A stretch of 64,000 bases of DNA from Hamadaea flava. Its GTDB lineage: Bacteria > Actinomycetota > Actinomycetes > Mycobacteriales > Micromonosporaceae. Each line of letters starts with the position of its first letter. The first letter of the stretch is position 1. The position numbers and the translations under genes were made by a program. Location of the stretch: NCBI RefSeq assembly GCF_024172085.1, contig NZ_JAMZDZ010000001.1:3472001-3536000 (forward strand). Direction: 5' to 3'. Shown one piece after another: positions 25,668 through 38,209 of this stretch. The notes under the pieces are model-generated. The model did no database searches and was not told the origin of the DNA. It saw only the letters and a list, made by a program, of their open reading frames with translations.

Positions 25668-26431
25668 GGCAGGCCGCGTAACCGGGCGAGCGCGGTCGTC
25701 AGGCTGTCCGGGGTGACCGCGAACGCCCGGCTGAGCGGGTACTCCACCTGGTAGAGGACGAAGAGCAGCAGCGCGATCATCGCACCGACGACGGCCATCA
25801 TGAGCCCGTTCGGGAAGGTGCGCTCCAGCCCGAACAGGTAGAGGAACACCACGCTGACCAGCCCACCGGCGATCAGCACCGGCCAGAGCAGGCCGGGCAT
25901 TCCTTCCCCGGCGGCTTGCAGGCGGCCGCTCCGAGCCCCGGCCGCCGCGCTGATCTGGGCGCTGAGCTGGGCGTACGCGTTCTGCTCCGGATCGGTCTGG
26001 GGGTGTACGGCGTCGACTCGCCGGCGCAGCTCCGTGAAGAGCAGTTCGGCCCCGTCGTCCGGTTCGTGGCGTACGCGTAACCGCGTCCACTCCGGACCGG
26101 TCGCCTCCCCGAGGTACGCCACGATCAGGTCGCGTACCTCGGTTCGGTCGGCCGGGGCGAGTTGGTCGGCCGACCAGTACGCCTCGACGAGGCTGCCGGC
26201 TTCGAGGTCGGTGCTCGACGCGGCGGCCGACCGGGGTTCCCAGATGGCGATCGCGGCGATGGCGATGAGGATGGCGTACGCCATCCCGATGGTGGCGTAG
26301 AGCGTGCTGGCGGCGTCCGTGTCGGCGACCAGCCATCGGCGCGGGACGACCTTGGAGATCAGGAGGAAGCCACCGACCGACGCGGCGGCGGCCCCGACTG
26401 TGACGAGTGTTCCGGTGAGCATGACATCCAT
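25664..26431 (-). CDS. DUF4239 (bestrophin-like) membrane protein
   Basis: 255 residues, four transmembrane segments (two at about 6-26 and 44-64, two at about 184-202 and 211-230) enclosing a soluble helical middle, the layout of DUF4239. Bestrophin-like channel activity is only suggested. It is the last gene of a four-gene minus-strand cluster headed by the encapsulin shell gene, 16 bp after the preceding gene. It carries two TTA leucine codons (codons 118 and 251), rare in this DNA and shared in the cluster with the geosmin synthase. Confidence 0.78.
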   Translation of the reverse strand: MDVMLTGTLVTVGAAAASVGGFLLISKVVPRRWLVADTDAASTLYATIGMAYAILIAIAAIAIWEPRSAAASSTDLEAGSLVEAYWSADQLAPADRTEVRDLIVAYLGEATGPEWTRLRVRHEPDDGAELLFTELRRRVDAVHPQTDPEQNAYAQLSAQISAAAGARSGRLQAAGEGMPGLLWPVLIAGGLVSVVFLYLFGLERTFPNGLMMAVVGAMIALLLFVLYQVEYPLSRAFAVTPDSLTTALARLRGLP

Positions 26432-26447
26432 CGGGAGCCCCCCAAGG

Positions 26448-27779
26448 TCATCGGCGTACGCGAGCCGCCAGGGTGATCGCGGGGACGAGCAGGCCCGCGA
26501 AGAAGGTCAGCGTGAGCGGCAGCTTCCTTTTCGGCGCGGGTGGCGCGGGCGGCCGGCGCACCGCGGCCAGCGCCACCGGAGACGAAGACTGCGAAGGCGA
26601 CGGCGGTAGCGACGAAGCCACAGTGGACGGCGACGGCTGAACCGGCGGCGACGGCGGATCATGGGGAATCGGCTGGGGCCAGCGGATGCTCACGGCGTAC
26701 TCCTCGACCTCGCCGCCGGAGGCCGATCCGGTCGGCTGCACGACGGCTGGGCTTCCGGCGTACAACCGCAGGAGCAGGCGCAGACTGCGGGCCGTGCGCG
26801 GCACGCTGACCCGTGGCCAGGACAGGACGGCGGATTCCGCCCCGGACGGCACCTCGGCGGTGGCGCGGGCGTCGCCGAGCCAGCCCGCGAGCAGGGCAGG
26901 TTCCGGCGTGGTGTTCCGCACCGCAACCGTCACCCGCCACGACGTCGCGTCGGCGGCGATCGTCGGGGCCGGCAGGCCGTCGTCGGCGCCCACCGAGCCG
27001 CCGAGGCTCAACACCCCCATGGTCGTGACGGTGTTGCGCGGCGCTTCGCCGTTCTCGGACGAGCCGTAGTCCCAGAGGATCGGGCACGCGGTGGCATCCG
27101 CGTGGTACGCCTGCACCCCCGCCTCGATGAAGCTCGCCTGCGACGGGTCGGTCAACGGAATCCGGTAGATCCGGCCCGACGAGTTCTCCAACGCCATCAG
27201 TACGCCGAACGCACTGATCGACACCGCCCCGAACGCGACTCCGTCCACAGTGGGAAGGGCCGCAGCGGAGACCGCGCCGGTAGCGGGATCGACGCGGACG
27301 AGCCGACTCGGCCCGGCGGCCAACCCGTAGAGCGCGCCGTCGAGCGGGTTCACCGCCCAGTCCCCCAGGTCGATCTGGTCCGACAGCTGAACCCGGCGCG
27401 CCACCGTGAGCGCCGGGAGCCGCACGTCCACCAGGGTGGACCCGTCCAGCAGCAGCCAGTCCGAACCGGCCACCGCGCCGGCATACGCACCTGGGACGAC
27501 CGCCGGTCCCACCGAGTTCACGTGGCCCGATCCATCGATGGTGACCGTCTGGCCGCCGGAGATCGCGTACCCGAGATCGGCGAAGTAACCGAGCGCGTTG
27601 ACCGGCTTCGGCAGCTCGGCGAGCTTCGCGTACCCGTGGGCGTTCTCGTCGAAGCGCAGCAGCGCCTTGTCTTGGGTGAGCAGAAAACCGTTGCGGCACA
27701 ACGGCTCCGCCGCCGGGGTGGTCGGTCCGGCGACCACCCCGGCGGTCAGGGCCAGCGCGAGCGTCCACGCGCCGGGCAC
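26448..27779 (-). CDS. Secreted, C-terminally anchored propeller-like protein (DUF6923-like)
   Basis: 443 residues. N-terminal signal peptide ending near TTPAAEP, then about 240 residues with repeated short beta motifs resembling a beta-propeller (NPLDGALYGLA; RIYRIPLTDPS), a beta-sandwich-like domain (about 270-370), a Pro/Ser linker and a final hydrophobic helix followed by ARVRR, giving a membrane anchor. DUF6923 membership is my best guess. GTG 27779 lies 6 bp after the polyprenyl synthase stop, indicating co-transcription with the encapsulin operon. Role unknown. Confidence 0.7.
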   Translation of the reverse strand: MPGAWTLALALTAGVVAGPTTPAAEPLCRNGFLLTQDKALLRFDENAHGYAKLAELPKPVNALGYFADLGYAISGGQTVTIDGSGHVNSVGPAVVPGAYAGAVAGSDWLLLDGSTLVDVRLPALTVARRVQLSDQIDLGDWAVNPLDGALYGLAAGPSRLVRVDPATGAVSAAALPTVDGVAFGAVSISAFGVLMALENSSGRIYRIPLTDPSQASFIEAGVQAYHADATACPILWDYGSSENGEAPRNTVTTMGVLSLGGSVGADDGLPAPTIAADATSWRVTVAVRNTTPEPALLAGWLGDARATAEVPSGAESAVLSWPRVSVPRTARSLRLLLRLYAGSPAVVQPTGSASGGEVEEYAVSIRWPQPIPHDPPSPPVQPSPSTVASSLPPSPSQSSSPVALAAVRRPPAPPAPKRKLPLTLTFFAGLLVPAITLAARVRR

Positions 27780-27785
27780 GACCCG

Positions 27786-28922
27786 CTACCGATCCCGCTG
27801 CGTGAGCAGCCGCGCCAGCGCGGTCAGCTCCAGCGTCCGGGCCAACGGCGGGTCGTCGTGCAACCGGTCCAGCGCCCGGCTGATCAGCTCGCTCGCCTGC
27901 GCCACGCACCACTGCCGTCCGCCGGCCGCGTCCACGGCCGCCGCGACCTCTGCCAGGTCCGCCTCCTTCAGCTCCTCCTCCGACGCGTACGCCGCAAGCA
28001 GCGGCCGGGCAGCGGGAACGCCCGAGCGCAGCGCGACGACGACGGGCAGGCTCTTCTTCCGGCTGCGCAGGTCGGAGTAGACGGGCTTGCCGGTGACCGC
28101 GGGATCGCCCCAGATGCCGAGCAGGTCGTCGGTGATCTGGAAGGCGAGCCCGAGGTCCGCCCCGAAGCCGCGAAGCCGGGCGACCTGCTCGGCGGTGCCG
28201 CCGCCGAGCAGTGCCCCGAGACCGGTGGCGCATTCGATCAGCGCCCCGGTCTTGCGCCGGGCCATGGCCAGGCACTCCGCCGTGGTGACGTCGTCGCGCG
28301 ACTCGAAGGCCAGGTCTTCGCCCTGGCCGTGGAGCAGGTCGCCGACCGCCCCCGACAGCATCTTCTGGGCCAGCCGCGCCCGGGTGGGACCGGCCACCCG
28401 GGAGTCGGACGGCCCGCTGAGCGTGCCGAGGGTCTCGACGGCGAGCGTGAGCAGGGCGTCGCCGACCAGGATGGCCTGCGCGACGCCGAACTCCTTCCAC
28501 ACCGTCGGCCGATGTCGCCGGGTCTCGTCGCCGTCCATGACGTCGTCGTGGACCAGCGAGAAGTTGTGCACCAGCTCGACCGCGACGGCGGCGGGCAGCG
28601 CCGGGGCGGGTGCACCGCCCACGGCCTGAGCCGCCAGCAACACCAGCGCCGGGCGCAACGCCTTGCCGGTCGGGCCGTGCGCGGCCGGAATGCCGTGCCG
28701 GTCCCACCAGCCGAAGTGGTACCCCGACGCGTGTCGCAGCACGGCCGGCAACGTGTCGACGGCGGCCCGCAGCGCCGGTTCGGCCAGCGCCCGGGCCGAG
28801 TCGACGGCCTGTCTGGCGACCTGGGCAGCCGGCGTGGGCTGCGCCGGTGCCACACGTCCGGCGTTCGCGTCCACCTCAGGCGTACGCGAACGAGCCGGGG
28901 CGTCGACGGGACCCTCAGTCAT
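27786..28922 (-). CDS. Polyprenyl diphosphate synthase, probable encapsulin cargo
   Basis: 378-residue trans-prenyltransferase condensing isopentenyl diphosphate onto allylic diphosphates (product FPP or GGPP; chain length not deducible). First Asp-rich motif DDVMD at 126-130, second DDLLG at 265-269, with K/R-rich substrate sites (GKALRPA at 87; RRKTGAL at 222). The first 45 residues are a Pro/Ala-rich disordered extension not needed for catalysis, a plausible cargo-loading segment. ATG 28922 overlaps the encapsulin stop by 8 bp, so translation is coupled. Polyprenyl transferases are a known cargo class of family 2B encapsulins. Confidence 0.9.
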   Translation of the reverse strand: MTEGPVDAPARSRTPEVDANAGRVAPAQPTPAAQVARQAVDSARALAEPALRAAVDTLPAVLRHASGYHFGWWDRHGIPAAHGPTGKALRPALVLLAAQAVGGAPAPALPAAVAVELVHNFSLVHDDVMDGDETRRHRPTVWKEFGVAQAILVGDALLTLAVETLGTLSGPSDSRVAGPTRARLAQKMLSGAVGDLLHGQGEDLAFESRDDVTTAECLAMARRKTGALIECATGLGALLGGGTAEQVARLRGFGADLGLAFQITDDLLGIWGDPAVTGKPVYSDLRSRKKSLPVVVALRSGVPAARPLLAAYASEEELKEADLAEVAAAVDAAGGRQWCVAQASELISRALDRLHDDPPLARTLELTALARLLTQRDR

Positions 28923-30342
28923 GGAAGTGCCCGATCTGGACGTTCTCGAGGACACCGACCGCATCGGGGACCATGATCGCGACCGAGTAGTACGCGCTGA
29001 CCAGGTAGGACATGATCGCCTGGTCGTTGATCCCCATGAAGCGGACCGACAGGCTCGGCTCGTACTCGTCCGGGAGCCCGGTCTGGTGGAGCCCGACGAC
29101 GCCCTGCTCCTGTTCCCCGAGCCGCATGGCGATGACCGACGTGGTGTGGGTGTCCGTCACCGGGATCTTCGAGCACGGCAGCAGCGGCACCCCACGCCAC
29201 GACGGCATGTGGTGGCCCTGGAAGTCGATCATGGCCGGATAGATGCCGCGGCGGGTGCACTCCCGCCCGAACGCGGCGATCGCCCGTGGATGCGCCAGCA
29301 ACACGTGGGTGCTACGGCGGCGGCTGAGCAGTTCGTCGAAGTCGTCCGGGGTGGGCGGCCCGGTCCGCGTGTGGATGCGTTGCTTGAGATCGGCGTTGTG
29401 CAACAGACCGATCTCGCGGTTGTTGACCATCTCGAACTCCTGTCGTTCTTTAAGAGCCTCAACGGTCAATCGCAACTGCTGCTCGGTCTGATTCATCGGA
29501 TGGTTGTAAAGATCGGCGACACGGCTGTGGATGCGCAGCACGGTCTGCGCGACGCTGAGTTCGTACTCCCGGGGCGACAGGTCGTAGTCGACGAAAGTGC
29601 TCGGCAGCATCGGCTCGCCGTCGTGCCCGGCGGACAGCTCGATCTCCGCCTCGCCGTGCCGGTTCTGCCGCGGCACCCGGCTGCTGCGCAATCGGCCGAG
29701 GTGCTCGGCGAGCGCCGGGGACTGCTCGGCGACCTCCTCGAAGGACCGGCGCGGGAGACTCAGCACGATGCAGGAGGTCGCTGCGCGTACCGAGTAATCC
29801 CAGGTCAGGTCAGATTCGACGAGCACCTGATCGCCGAAGTACTCGCCGTCGGCCAGCACGCCGAGCACCGCCTTGGCGCCGTACTCGCCGACGCCGACCT
29901 TGTCGGCCTTGCCGTGCGCCAGCAGGTAGAGCTGATCGGCCGCCGCGCCCGCCTCGACGATCGAGTCGCCGGCGGCGTACTCACGCTGGGCGAAGCGCCG
30001 GGACAGCGCGTCCAGCGTCGCGATGTCGTCGAAGTCCCGGAGCTGTGGGAGCTCCCGCAGCTCCGGCGGGACCACCCGGACCTGGTCGCCGATGTTGGTG
30101 AAGGTCAGCCGGCCGTCGCCGACGGCATAGGTGAGCCGCCGGTTCACCCGGTACGCCCCACCGGTGACCTGGAGCCAGGGCAGCACCCGGAGCAGCCAGC
30201 GGGAGGTGATCTCCTGCATCTGGGGGACGGACTTGGTGGTCGTCGCCAGGTTCCGCGCCGCTGCGGTACTGAGGCTCGACCGGCCGTTCGGGGAGTCGGT
30301 CCCCGCTTCGACGGGCTCGCTCGGAGCATCGAGGATCGTCAT
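28915..30342 (-). CDS. Family 2B encapsulin shell protein with cyclic-nucleotide-binding insertion (EshA-type)
   Basis: 475 residues from ATG 30342. The N-terminal 40 residues are flexible. [19 protein letters not shown] (38-56) begins the HK97-like shell fold. Residues about 100-218 form a cNMP-binding domain ([32 protein letters not shown]). The shell fold then resumes: [20 protein letters not shown] (260-279), [19 protein letters not shown] and [28 protein letters not shown] near the end. This matches Streptomyces EshA and the family 2B encapsulins, often annotated as Crp-like. It probably self-assembles into a capsid. The coupled prenyl synthase and divergent terpene cyclase are recognised cargo types. 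Confidence 0.93.
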   Translation of the reverse strand: MTILDAPSEPVEAGTDSPNGRSSLSTAAARNLATTTKSVPQMQEITSRWLLRVLPWLQVTGGAYRVNRRLTYAVGDGRLTFTNIGDQVRVVPPELRELPQLRDFDDIATLDALSRRFAQREYAAGDSIVEAGAAADQLYLLAHGKADKVGVGEYGAKAVLGVLADGEYFGDQVLVESDLTWDYSVRAATSCIVLSLPRRSFEEVAEQSPALAEHLGRLRSSRVPRQNRHGEAEIELSAGHDGEPMLPSTFVDYDLSPREYELSVAQTVLRIHSRVADLYNHPMNQTEQQLRLTVEALKERQEFEMVNNREIGLLHNADLKQRIHTRTGPPTPDDFDELLSRRRSTHVLLAHPRAIAAFGRECTRRGIYPAMIDFQGHHMPSWRGVPLLPCSKIPVTDTHTTSVIAMRLGEQEQGVVGLHQTGLPDEYEPSLSVRFMGINDQAIMSYLVSAYYSVAIMVPDAVGVLENVQIGHFHD

Positions 30343-30463
30343 TTCGCCACCGTCCGATCTGCTTCGGGGGCACCGCCGGCGGTCCCCGGCGATGGTGGAG
30401 CTGACGCCGGGCACTCGATCCGAATGCCTTCGGCGGGCGGCGGTACGGGCCGCTTGGCGCAAT

Positions 30464-33658
<3,195 letters not shown>

Positions 33659-33677
33659 GCCGGAAGTGAAGCATGGT

Positions 33678-33704
33678 CTTGACGAAAGCGTCAAGAGTCC
33701 TTGA
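33678..33704. promoter_or_regulatory. Overlapping palindromes between S41 peptidase and ArsR regulator
   Basis: CTTGACG-AAAG-CGTCAAG (33678-33695) overlaps TCAAG-AGTC-CTTGA (33691-33704), giving three alternating TTGA/TCAA half-sites within 27 bp, 11 bp before the arsR-type start. Suits cooperative binding by a dimeric winged-helix repressor. Confidence 0.65.
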
Positions 33705-33714
33705 CACTTAACTC

Positions 33715-34230
33715 ATGACGGAACCGGAAGAGGTTCTGGAGGTCTCCTCGGCCGCCCAGTACGCCGCCCTCGGCCACCCGACGCGCCTGCGCCTGCTGTT
33801 CGCGCTCGGCCGTCGGCAAGCCACGATCAGCCAGCTCGCCGTGGACCTCGGTACGCGCAAAGGCAACGTCGCGCACCATCTCGGCGTACTGCGCGAGGCG
33901 GGGATGGTGAAGATCGCGTACACCCGGCCCGTGCGCGGCGGCACCGAGCAGTACTACGAACGCACGGCGAAACGGCTGAACTTCACCGGCGAGCAGGCGT
34001 CCGCCCAGAAAGCTCTCACGTTGCGCGTCCTGTCCGAGGAGATCGAGGCGGCCGAACCCGATCCGTTCCTGCTCCTGCGGTACGTCCACCTCACCCGCGC
34101 CCAGGCGGCCCAGCTCGTCGCGACCCTGTCCGACCTGGTCGACGGTCTCGAAGAGGCGGACGAGGCGGAGCCTCGCTACCGGCTGCTCACCGGCCTCTTC
34201 ACCCCCGCCCCCACCCCGCCTTCGCCTTAG
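33715..34230 (+). CDS. ArsR-family winged-helix transcriptional regulator
   Basis: 171 residues. The HTH lies in AALGHPTRLRLLFALGRRQATISQLAVDLGTRKGNVAHHLGVLREAGMVK (about 18-66), followed by a wing (VRGGTEQYYERTAKRLNF) and a helical C-terminal half with no cysteine metal site, so probably not a metal sensor. ATG 33715. Palindromic sites directly upstream suggest autoregulation and control of the divergent S41 peptidase. Its stop overlaps the convergent ATPase gene by 4 bp. Confidence 0.87.
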   Translation: MTEPEEVLEVSSAAQYAALGHPTRLRLLFALGRRQATISQLAVDLGTRKGNVAHHLGVLREAGMVKIAYTRPVRGGTEQYYERTAKRLNFTGEQASAQKALTLRVLSEEIEAAEPDPFLLLRYVHLTRAQAAQLVATLSDLVDGLEEADEAEPRYRLLTGLFTPAPTPPSP

Positions 34231-35648
34231 CGGTACGCGCCGACGATCTCCTCCGGCCCGACGAGGCTTACGCCGTCGACGCTGGATCCGCTACGGGAAA
34301 CCACCAGCAGCGGTGTCATGGCGTCCGCGCCCGGAAGTTTCGCCCGGTGGACCACGAGTTCGGCGAAGTCGTGCGAGTCGAAGGCTCGCCGTTCCAGCCA
34401 CTTGATCGATCCGGCCATGGTGATCTTCTTCGCGATCGGACCCCGATCCGCGCCCACGAGATCGATCTGCGGATCGTTGGTACGCGTCCAGTAGCCGCCG
34501 ACGACGCCGGTCTCCGCCGGTAGGACGTCGCCCGGCATGCGACCGAGCGCGTCGCGGATCACCGGTTCGACCGCCGTGCCTCGCCAATCAGTCCAGGATC
34601 GCCGGATCCGGGCCAGCGTGAGGTCGCCGCGCCCTCGGTCGATCTCGGTCAGATACGGCCCGAGAAAGGCCAGCCAGAAACGCAGATGGGGGTCGGCGAT
34701 CAGATATCGGGTCTCCTTGGACGGCTGCGTCGACAGCGGCGTGACCGCCTGCACGGCCCGCTTCGCGGTGAGCAGCGTCAGGGCACGGGTCAACGACGCG
34801 TGCGGCATGCCTCCGGCCGCTCGGGCGATCAGGCTGTAGGCGCGTTCACCGCTGCCCAGGGCGGTCAGCACCAGCCGGGCTTGGGATTCCGGCGGGAACT
34901 CGGCGGCAAGCGCGCGTTCACCGCTGACCAGCAGCGCCGACGTGGGATCCGGCACCGCCTCCGCGAGGTACTCGTCCACCGACGCTCCGTGCGGCCATTC
35001 GTCGAGCACCAGCGGCAGTCCACCGGAGACCAGGTAGGCGTCGATCGCCTCCGCGGCGGGCAGATCGAGCATGCTGCCGACGTCGGCCGGACTGAGCGGT
35101 GGCACCACCATCTCCGTGGCACGCTGATGGAACGGCCGGCCGTACTCGTTGAGCGCCTCCATCATCGCCAAGTCGGATCCGATGCAGATCAGCAGCACCG
35201 GCTTGGCCGAGAGGTCGCGGTCGAAGATCTTCTGCAGCGTGCCCTCGAAGCCAGGATCCGTCGCGATGACGTAGGGCATCTCATCCAGCACGACGACACT
35301 CGGCTGATCGTCCGGAATCGCTGCGACCAGCAGGCGCAACGCCGCATCCCACGTGCTCGGTTCCTGACCGTCGAACATCGTGGCCCGCGGCAGGTCCGAC
35401 TCCGCGCCGGCCTGGATGAACAGGCGCAACTCCGCTTCCGCCGACGGCTGGGCGGAAGCGGTGTAGAAGACATGCGGCACTGCGGCACGCCGGACGAACT
35501 CCTCGACCAGGCGGGATTTGCCGACCCGGCGGCGCCCACGCATGAGCACCGCACGACCAGGGCGACCCGTCCGGCCGCCGGAGCGCACGCGATCAAGAAG
35601 CTTGGTGAGCTGGGCCAACTCCGTCCGCCGGCCGACGAATCCATCCAT
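34227..35648 (-). CDS. AAA+ ATPase with DUF234-type C-terminal domain
   Basis: 473 residues from ATG 35648. FVGRRTELAQL start, Walker A MRGRRRVGKSRLVEEF (about 36-51) and Walker B SVVVLDEMPYV match the archaeal-type/DUF234 ATPases. After a winged-helix region (about 250-330), the C-terminal 130 residues (WTRTNDPQIDLVGADRG) resemble a PD-(D/E)XK nuclease-like DUF234 domain. Biological role is unknown; such genes are patchily distributed, suggesting transfer. A long imperfect dyad and a TATTAT hexamer lie upstream. Confidence 0.8.
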   Translation of the reverse strand: MDGFVGRRTELAQLTKLLDRVRSGGRTGRPGRAVLMRGRRRVGKSRLVEEFVRRAAVPHVFYTASAQPSAEAELRLFIQAGAESDLPRATMFDGQEPSTWDAALRLLVAAIPDDQPSVVVLDEMPYVIATDPGFEGTLQKIFDRDLSAKPVLLICIGSDLAMMEALNEYGRPFHQRATEMVVPPLSPADVGSMLDLPAAEAIDAYLVSGGLPLVLDEWPHGASVDEYLAEAVPDPTSALLVSGERALAAEFPPESQARLVLTALGSGERAYSLIARAAGGMPHASLTRALTLLTAKRAVQAVTPLSTQPSKETRYLIADPHLRFWLAFLGPYLTEIDRGRGDLTLARIRRSWTDWRGTAVEPVIRDALGRMPGDVLPAETGVVGGYWTRTNDPQIDLVGADRGPIAKKITMAGSIKWLERRAFDSHDFAELVVHRAKLPGADAMTPLLVVSRSGSSVDGVSLVGPEEIVGAYR

Positions 35649-35669
35649 GCTGCTCACCGCCTTCACATA

Positions 35670-35721
35670 ATACGCTCACGCATGAGTCTTTCACGGATGA
35701 TTGACTCACATCTGAGCGTAT
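35670..35721. promoter_or_regulatory. 52-bp imperfect dyad upstream of the AAA ATPase
   Basis: ATACGCTCA (35670-35678) is the exact inverse of 35713-35721; inside it ATGAGTC pairs with GACTCAC, giving 15/19 matched positions per arm. AT-rich for this genome. It could be an operator of the ATPase gene, a terminator of the upstream acetyltransferase, or both. Confidence 0.55.
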
Positions 35722-35726
35722 CAGGA

Positions 35727-38207
35727 TCAGCGGGCCGGGGGGAGCAGGCGCGGGCCGGTATCCGGCCGCGGTTGCGGCTCCTCGATCACGCCCCAGGCCT
35801 GGAGCACGGCGTACCCGTCGGGGCGGGCGAGCACGGGGTTGAGGGTGAGCCGCCGGACGTGGGGCACCTCGTCGGCGAGGTGGCCGACGCGGAGCAGCAG
35901 ATCCTCCAGGTCGGCGACGCGTACGGGGGCGCCGCCGGCCGCTCCGGTGAGGAGGTCGGCAGCGCGCGGTGTGCGTACCAGGTCGAAGGCGTCGCGATCG
36001 GTCAACGGCGCGGCTCGCCAGGCTCGGTCGCCGACCAGGTCGGCCACCACTCCGCCGAGGCCGAAGCCGACGACCGGCCCGAACGCGGGATCGTCGACCA
36101 GTTCGACGATGCAGGCGACGCCCGGCGCGACCATCGGCTGGACGAAGATCTCCACGCCGGCTCCGAAGAGCCCCTCCAGGTCCTGGTACGCCCGGCGCAG
36201 CTGAGCCTCGTCGTCGACGTCCAGGCGGACCGCCCCGAGGTCGATGCGGTGCGGGCGTTCCACCACCTTGAGCGCGACCGGCACCCCGCCCAGCTTGGTG
36301 AAGGCGGCGAGGACGTCGTCGATCCCCTGTGCCCGAAGGTTCGGCACCACCTCGATCCCGTACGCCGCCAGCGCCTCCTCCACAGTGGAAACGACGAGCG
36401 GTGGGGCCGGGACCGGGGACGGCGGGAGGACGCCTTCGGATTCGCGGAGCCACATGGCGCGGCGGCTCACCCGGGCGAGCGCCCGGACGGCTTCCTCAAT
36501 GGACGGATAGCTCGGCACAGAGTCGGGCGCGCTTCCGTAGAGGAACGTCGTCACGAGCGGTTTCTCGCTCCCCGCCGCCGCGTCGGCGATGGCCTGCGCG
36601 TACGGCGTCGCGCCGGAGTCGGACAGCGTCATCGCCCCGGTCGGCAACGGCGGGGAGACCACGACCAGCAGGGAATCCGTCTCCTCCGCGGTGAGCGCGC
36701 GGCCGAGCGCGGCGGTGAACTCGTCCTCGCCCGCCGACGGGCCGACGGTGGCGACTGGCCCGACCGCGAGTCCGGCCGAGACGACGGCGGAGCCGGCCAG
36801 CGAGGCGAGTGGGGCGGCGTTGCCGACGATCCCGACCCGGCGGCCGGACGGCATCGGTGCGCCGGTCAGCAGCAGGCCGACGTCGACGAGTTCGGCAACC
36901 GTGTCGACCTGGATCACCCCGGAGTGCTCCCTGAGCGCCTGCATGGCCGAGGGGTCCAAGGTGGACCCCAGCCCGGTACGCCCCGACAGCACGACGATCG
37001 GCTTCTGCCGCCCCACCTCCCGGGCGATCCGGGCGAACTTGCGGGGATTGCCGAAGGTCTCCAGATACATCAGGATCACGTCGGTGTCGGGATCGCCGGC
37101 CCAGTACTGCAACAGGTCGTTGCCGGAGACGTCGCCGCGCTGGCCGACGCTGACGAAGCTCGACACGCCCAGCCCTCGGCGGTCCGCCTCCGCCATGAGC
37201 AGCAACCCGAGCGTGCCCGACTGGCAGAACAGGGCGGCCCGGCCCGGCGGTGGCAACTGCGGCGACAGGGTCGCGTTGAGTCCGTGGGCGGCCACTCCGA
37301 GGCTGCCCGGCCCGATCACCCGCATGCCGGTGGCGCGTGCCGTCCGGACGAGTTCCCGACGCTGGGTCTGATCGAGATCTGTCACCACGAGCAGTCCGGC
37401 CACCCGGCCGGCGCAGTCCTGAACGACGGCGGGAACGGCGGACGGCGGCACGGCCACCACCGCCAGGTCGACGTCTTCGTCCACAGCGGACAGTGATGCA
37501 CCGGGCCGGATCAGGTGCGGGCGTTGTGCGTACGACTCGGAAATGTGCCGGACGAGCGCGGAACCGACGCCGGACCCGGAGCGGGAGGCCCCATAGACCG
37601 CGATCCCCCGTGGCCGGAGCAGCCGCGCCACAGACCTGGCCTCGGTACGCCGCTCGCGATCGGCCTGGACCTGCCGCGAGCGGTCGGTGGGCGCGATCGG
37701 GAAGGTCAGGTGGACGACGCCGTCCGCGTATTCGCGGTTGACCTGGTAGCCCGCGTCGGCGAAGACGCGCAGCATCGCGCCGTTCTCGGGGAGGACCTCG
37801 GCGACGAACCGCGTGATCCCGGCCGGCTCGGCGCTGGCAGCGAGGTGTTCGAGCAGCACGGAGCCGATGCCGCGGCCTTGGAAGGCGTCGGCGACCACGA
37901 ACGCCACCTCGGCGTCGGGCGCCTGCGGGCCGAGGCGCTCGTAGCGGCCGACCGCGATGATCTCGGCGCTGCCGTCGGGCCGGCCGTGCAGCACCACGAT
38001 CGCCTCGCGGTCACGATGGTCGACGTTGACGAACCGGTCGAGGTCGCGCGCCGGAATCCGCGGGTACGGCGAGAAGTAGCGCATGTATCGGGTGCGCTCG
38101 GAGAACCGGCCGTGCATCGCCACGATGGCCTCGGCATCCGACGGCTCGATCGGCCGGATCCGCACCGTCGAGCCGTCGGAGAGCAGCACATCCACCGGAT
38201 CCCGCAT
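35727..38207 (-). CDS. GNAT acetyltransferase fused to acyl-CoA synthetase (NDP-forming)-like domains, Pat type
   Basis: 826 residues. An N-terminal GNAT domain (about 12-165: GRFSERTRYMRYF; VVADAFQGRGIGSVLLEHL acetyl-CoA loop) precedes a CoA-binding domain, a succinyl-CoA-ligase-like region and a C-terminal ATP-grasp subdomain (VVPNLRAQGIDDVLAAFTKL). This is the layout of actinobacterial protein lysine acetyltransferases that silence acyl-CoA synthetases. The SHTGALAG phosphohistidine loop of active ligases is not seen, so ligase activity is probably lost. It lies 2 bp after the AcuC deacetylase in one operon. Confidence 0.88.
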   Translation of the reverse strand: MRDPVDVLLSDGSTVRIRPIEPSDAEAIVAMHGRFSERTRYMRYFSPYPRIPARDLDRFVNVDHRDREAIVVLHGRPDGSAEIIAVGRYERLGPQAPDAEVAFVVADAFQGRGIGSVLLEHLAASAEPAGITRFVAEVLPENGAMLRVFADAGYQVNREYADGVVHLTFPIAPTDRSRQVQADRERRTEARSVARLLRPRGIAVYGASRSGSGVGSALVRHISESYAQRPHLIRPGASLSAVDEDVDLAVVAVPPSAVPAVVQDCAGRVAGLLVVTDLDQTQRRELVRTARATGMRVIGPGSLGVAAHGLNATLSPQLPPPGRAALFCQSGTLGLLLMAEADRRGLGVSSFVSVGQRGDVSGNDLLQYWAGDPDTDVILMYLETFGNPRKFARIAREVGRQKPIVVLSGRTGLGSTLDPSAMQALREHSGVIQVDTVAELVDVGLLLTGAPMPSGRRVGIVGNAAPLASLAGSAVVSAGLAVGPVATVGPSAGEDEFTAALGRALTAEETDSLLVVVSPPLPTGAMTLSDSGATPYAQAIADAAAGSEKPLVTTFLYGSAPDSVPSYPSIEEAVRALARVSRRAMWLRESEGVLPPSPVPAPPLVVSTVEEALAAYGIEVVPNLRAQGIDDVLAAFTKLGGVPVALKVVERPHRIDLGAVRLDVDDEAQLRRAYQDLEGLFGAGVEIFVQPMVAPGVACIVELVDDPAFGPVVGFGLGGVVADLVGDRAWRAAPLTDRDAFDLVRTPRAADLLTGAAGGAPVRVADLEDLLLRVGHLADEVPHVRRLTLNPVLARPDGYAVLQAWGVIEEPQPRPDTGPRLLPPAR

Positions 38208-38209
38208 GG

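Noticed and set aside
26659-28976. Long open frames of about 680-770 codons on both strands around the prenyl synthase
   Set aside because: Both run through recognisable genes in other frames and lack family similarity.
28915-30342. Crp/Fnr transcription factor reading of the cNMP-domain protein
   Set aside because: No helix-turn-helix; most of the protein matches the EshA-type shell, with the cNMP domain as an insertion.
34686-37496. 936-codon plus-strand open frame
   Set aside because: Spans the ATPase and acetyltransferase genes in antisense, crosses their boundary, and encodes Arg/Gly/His-rich sequence with no domain.
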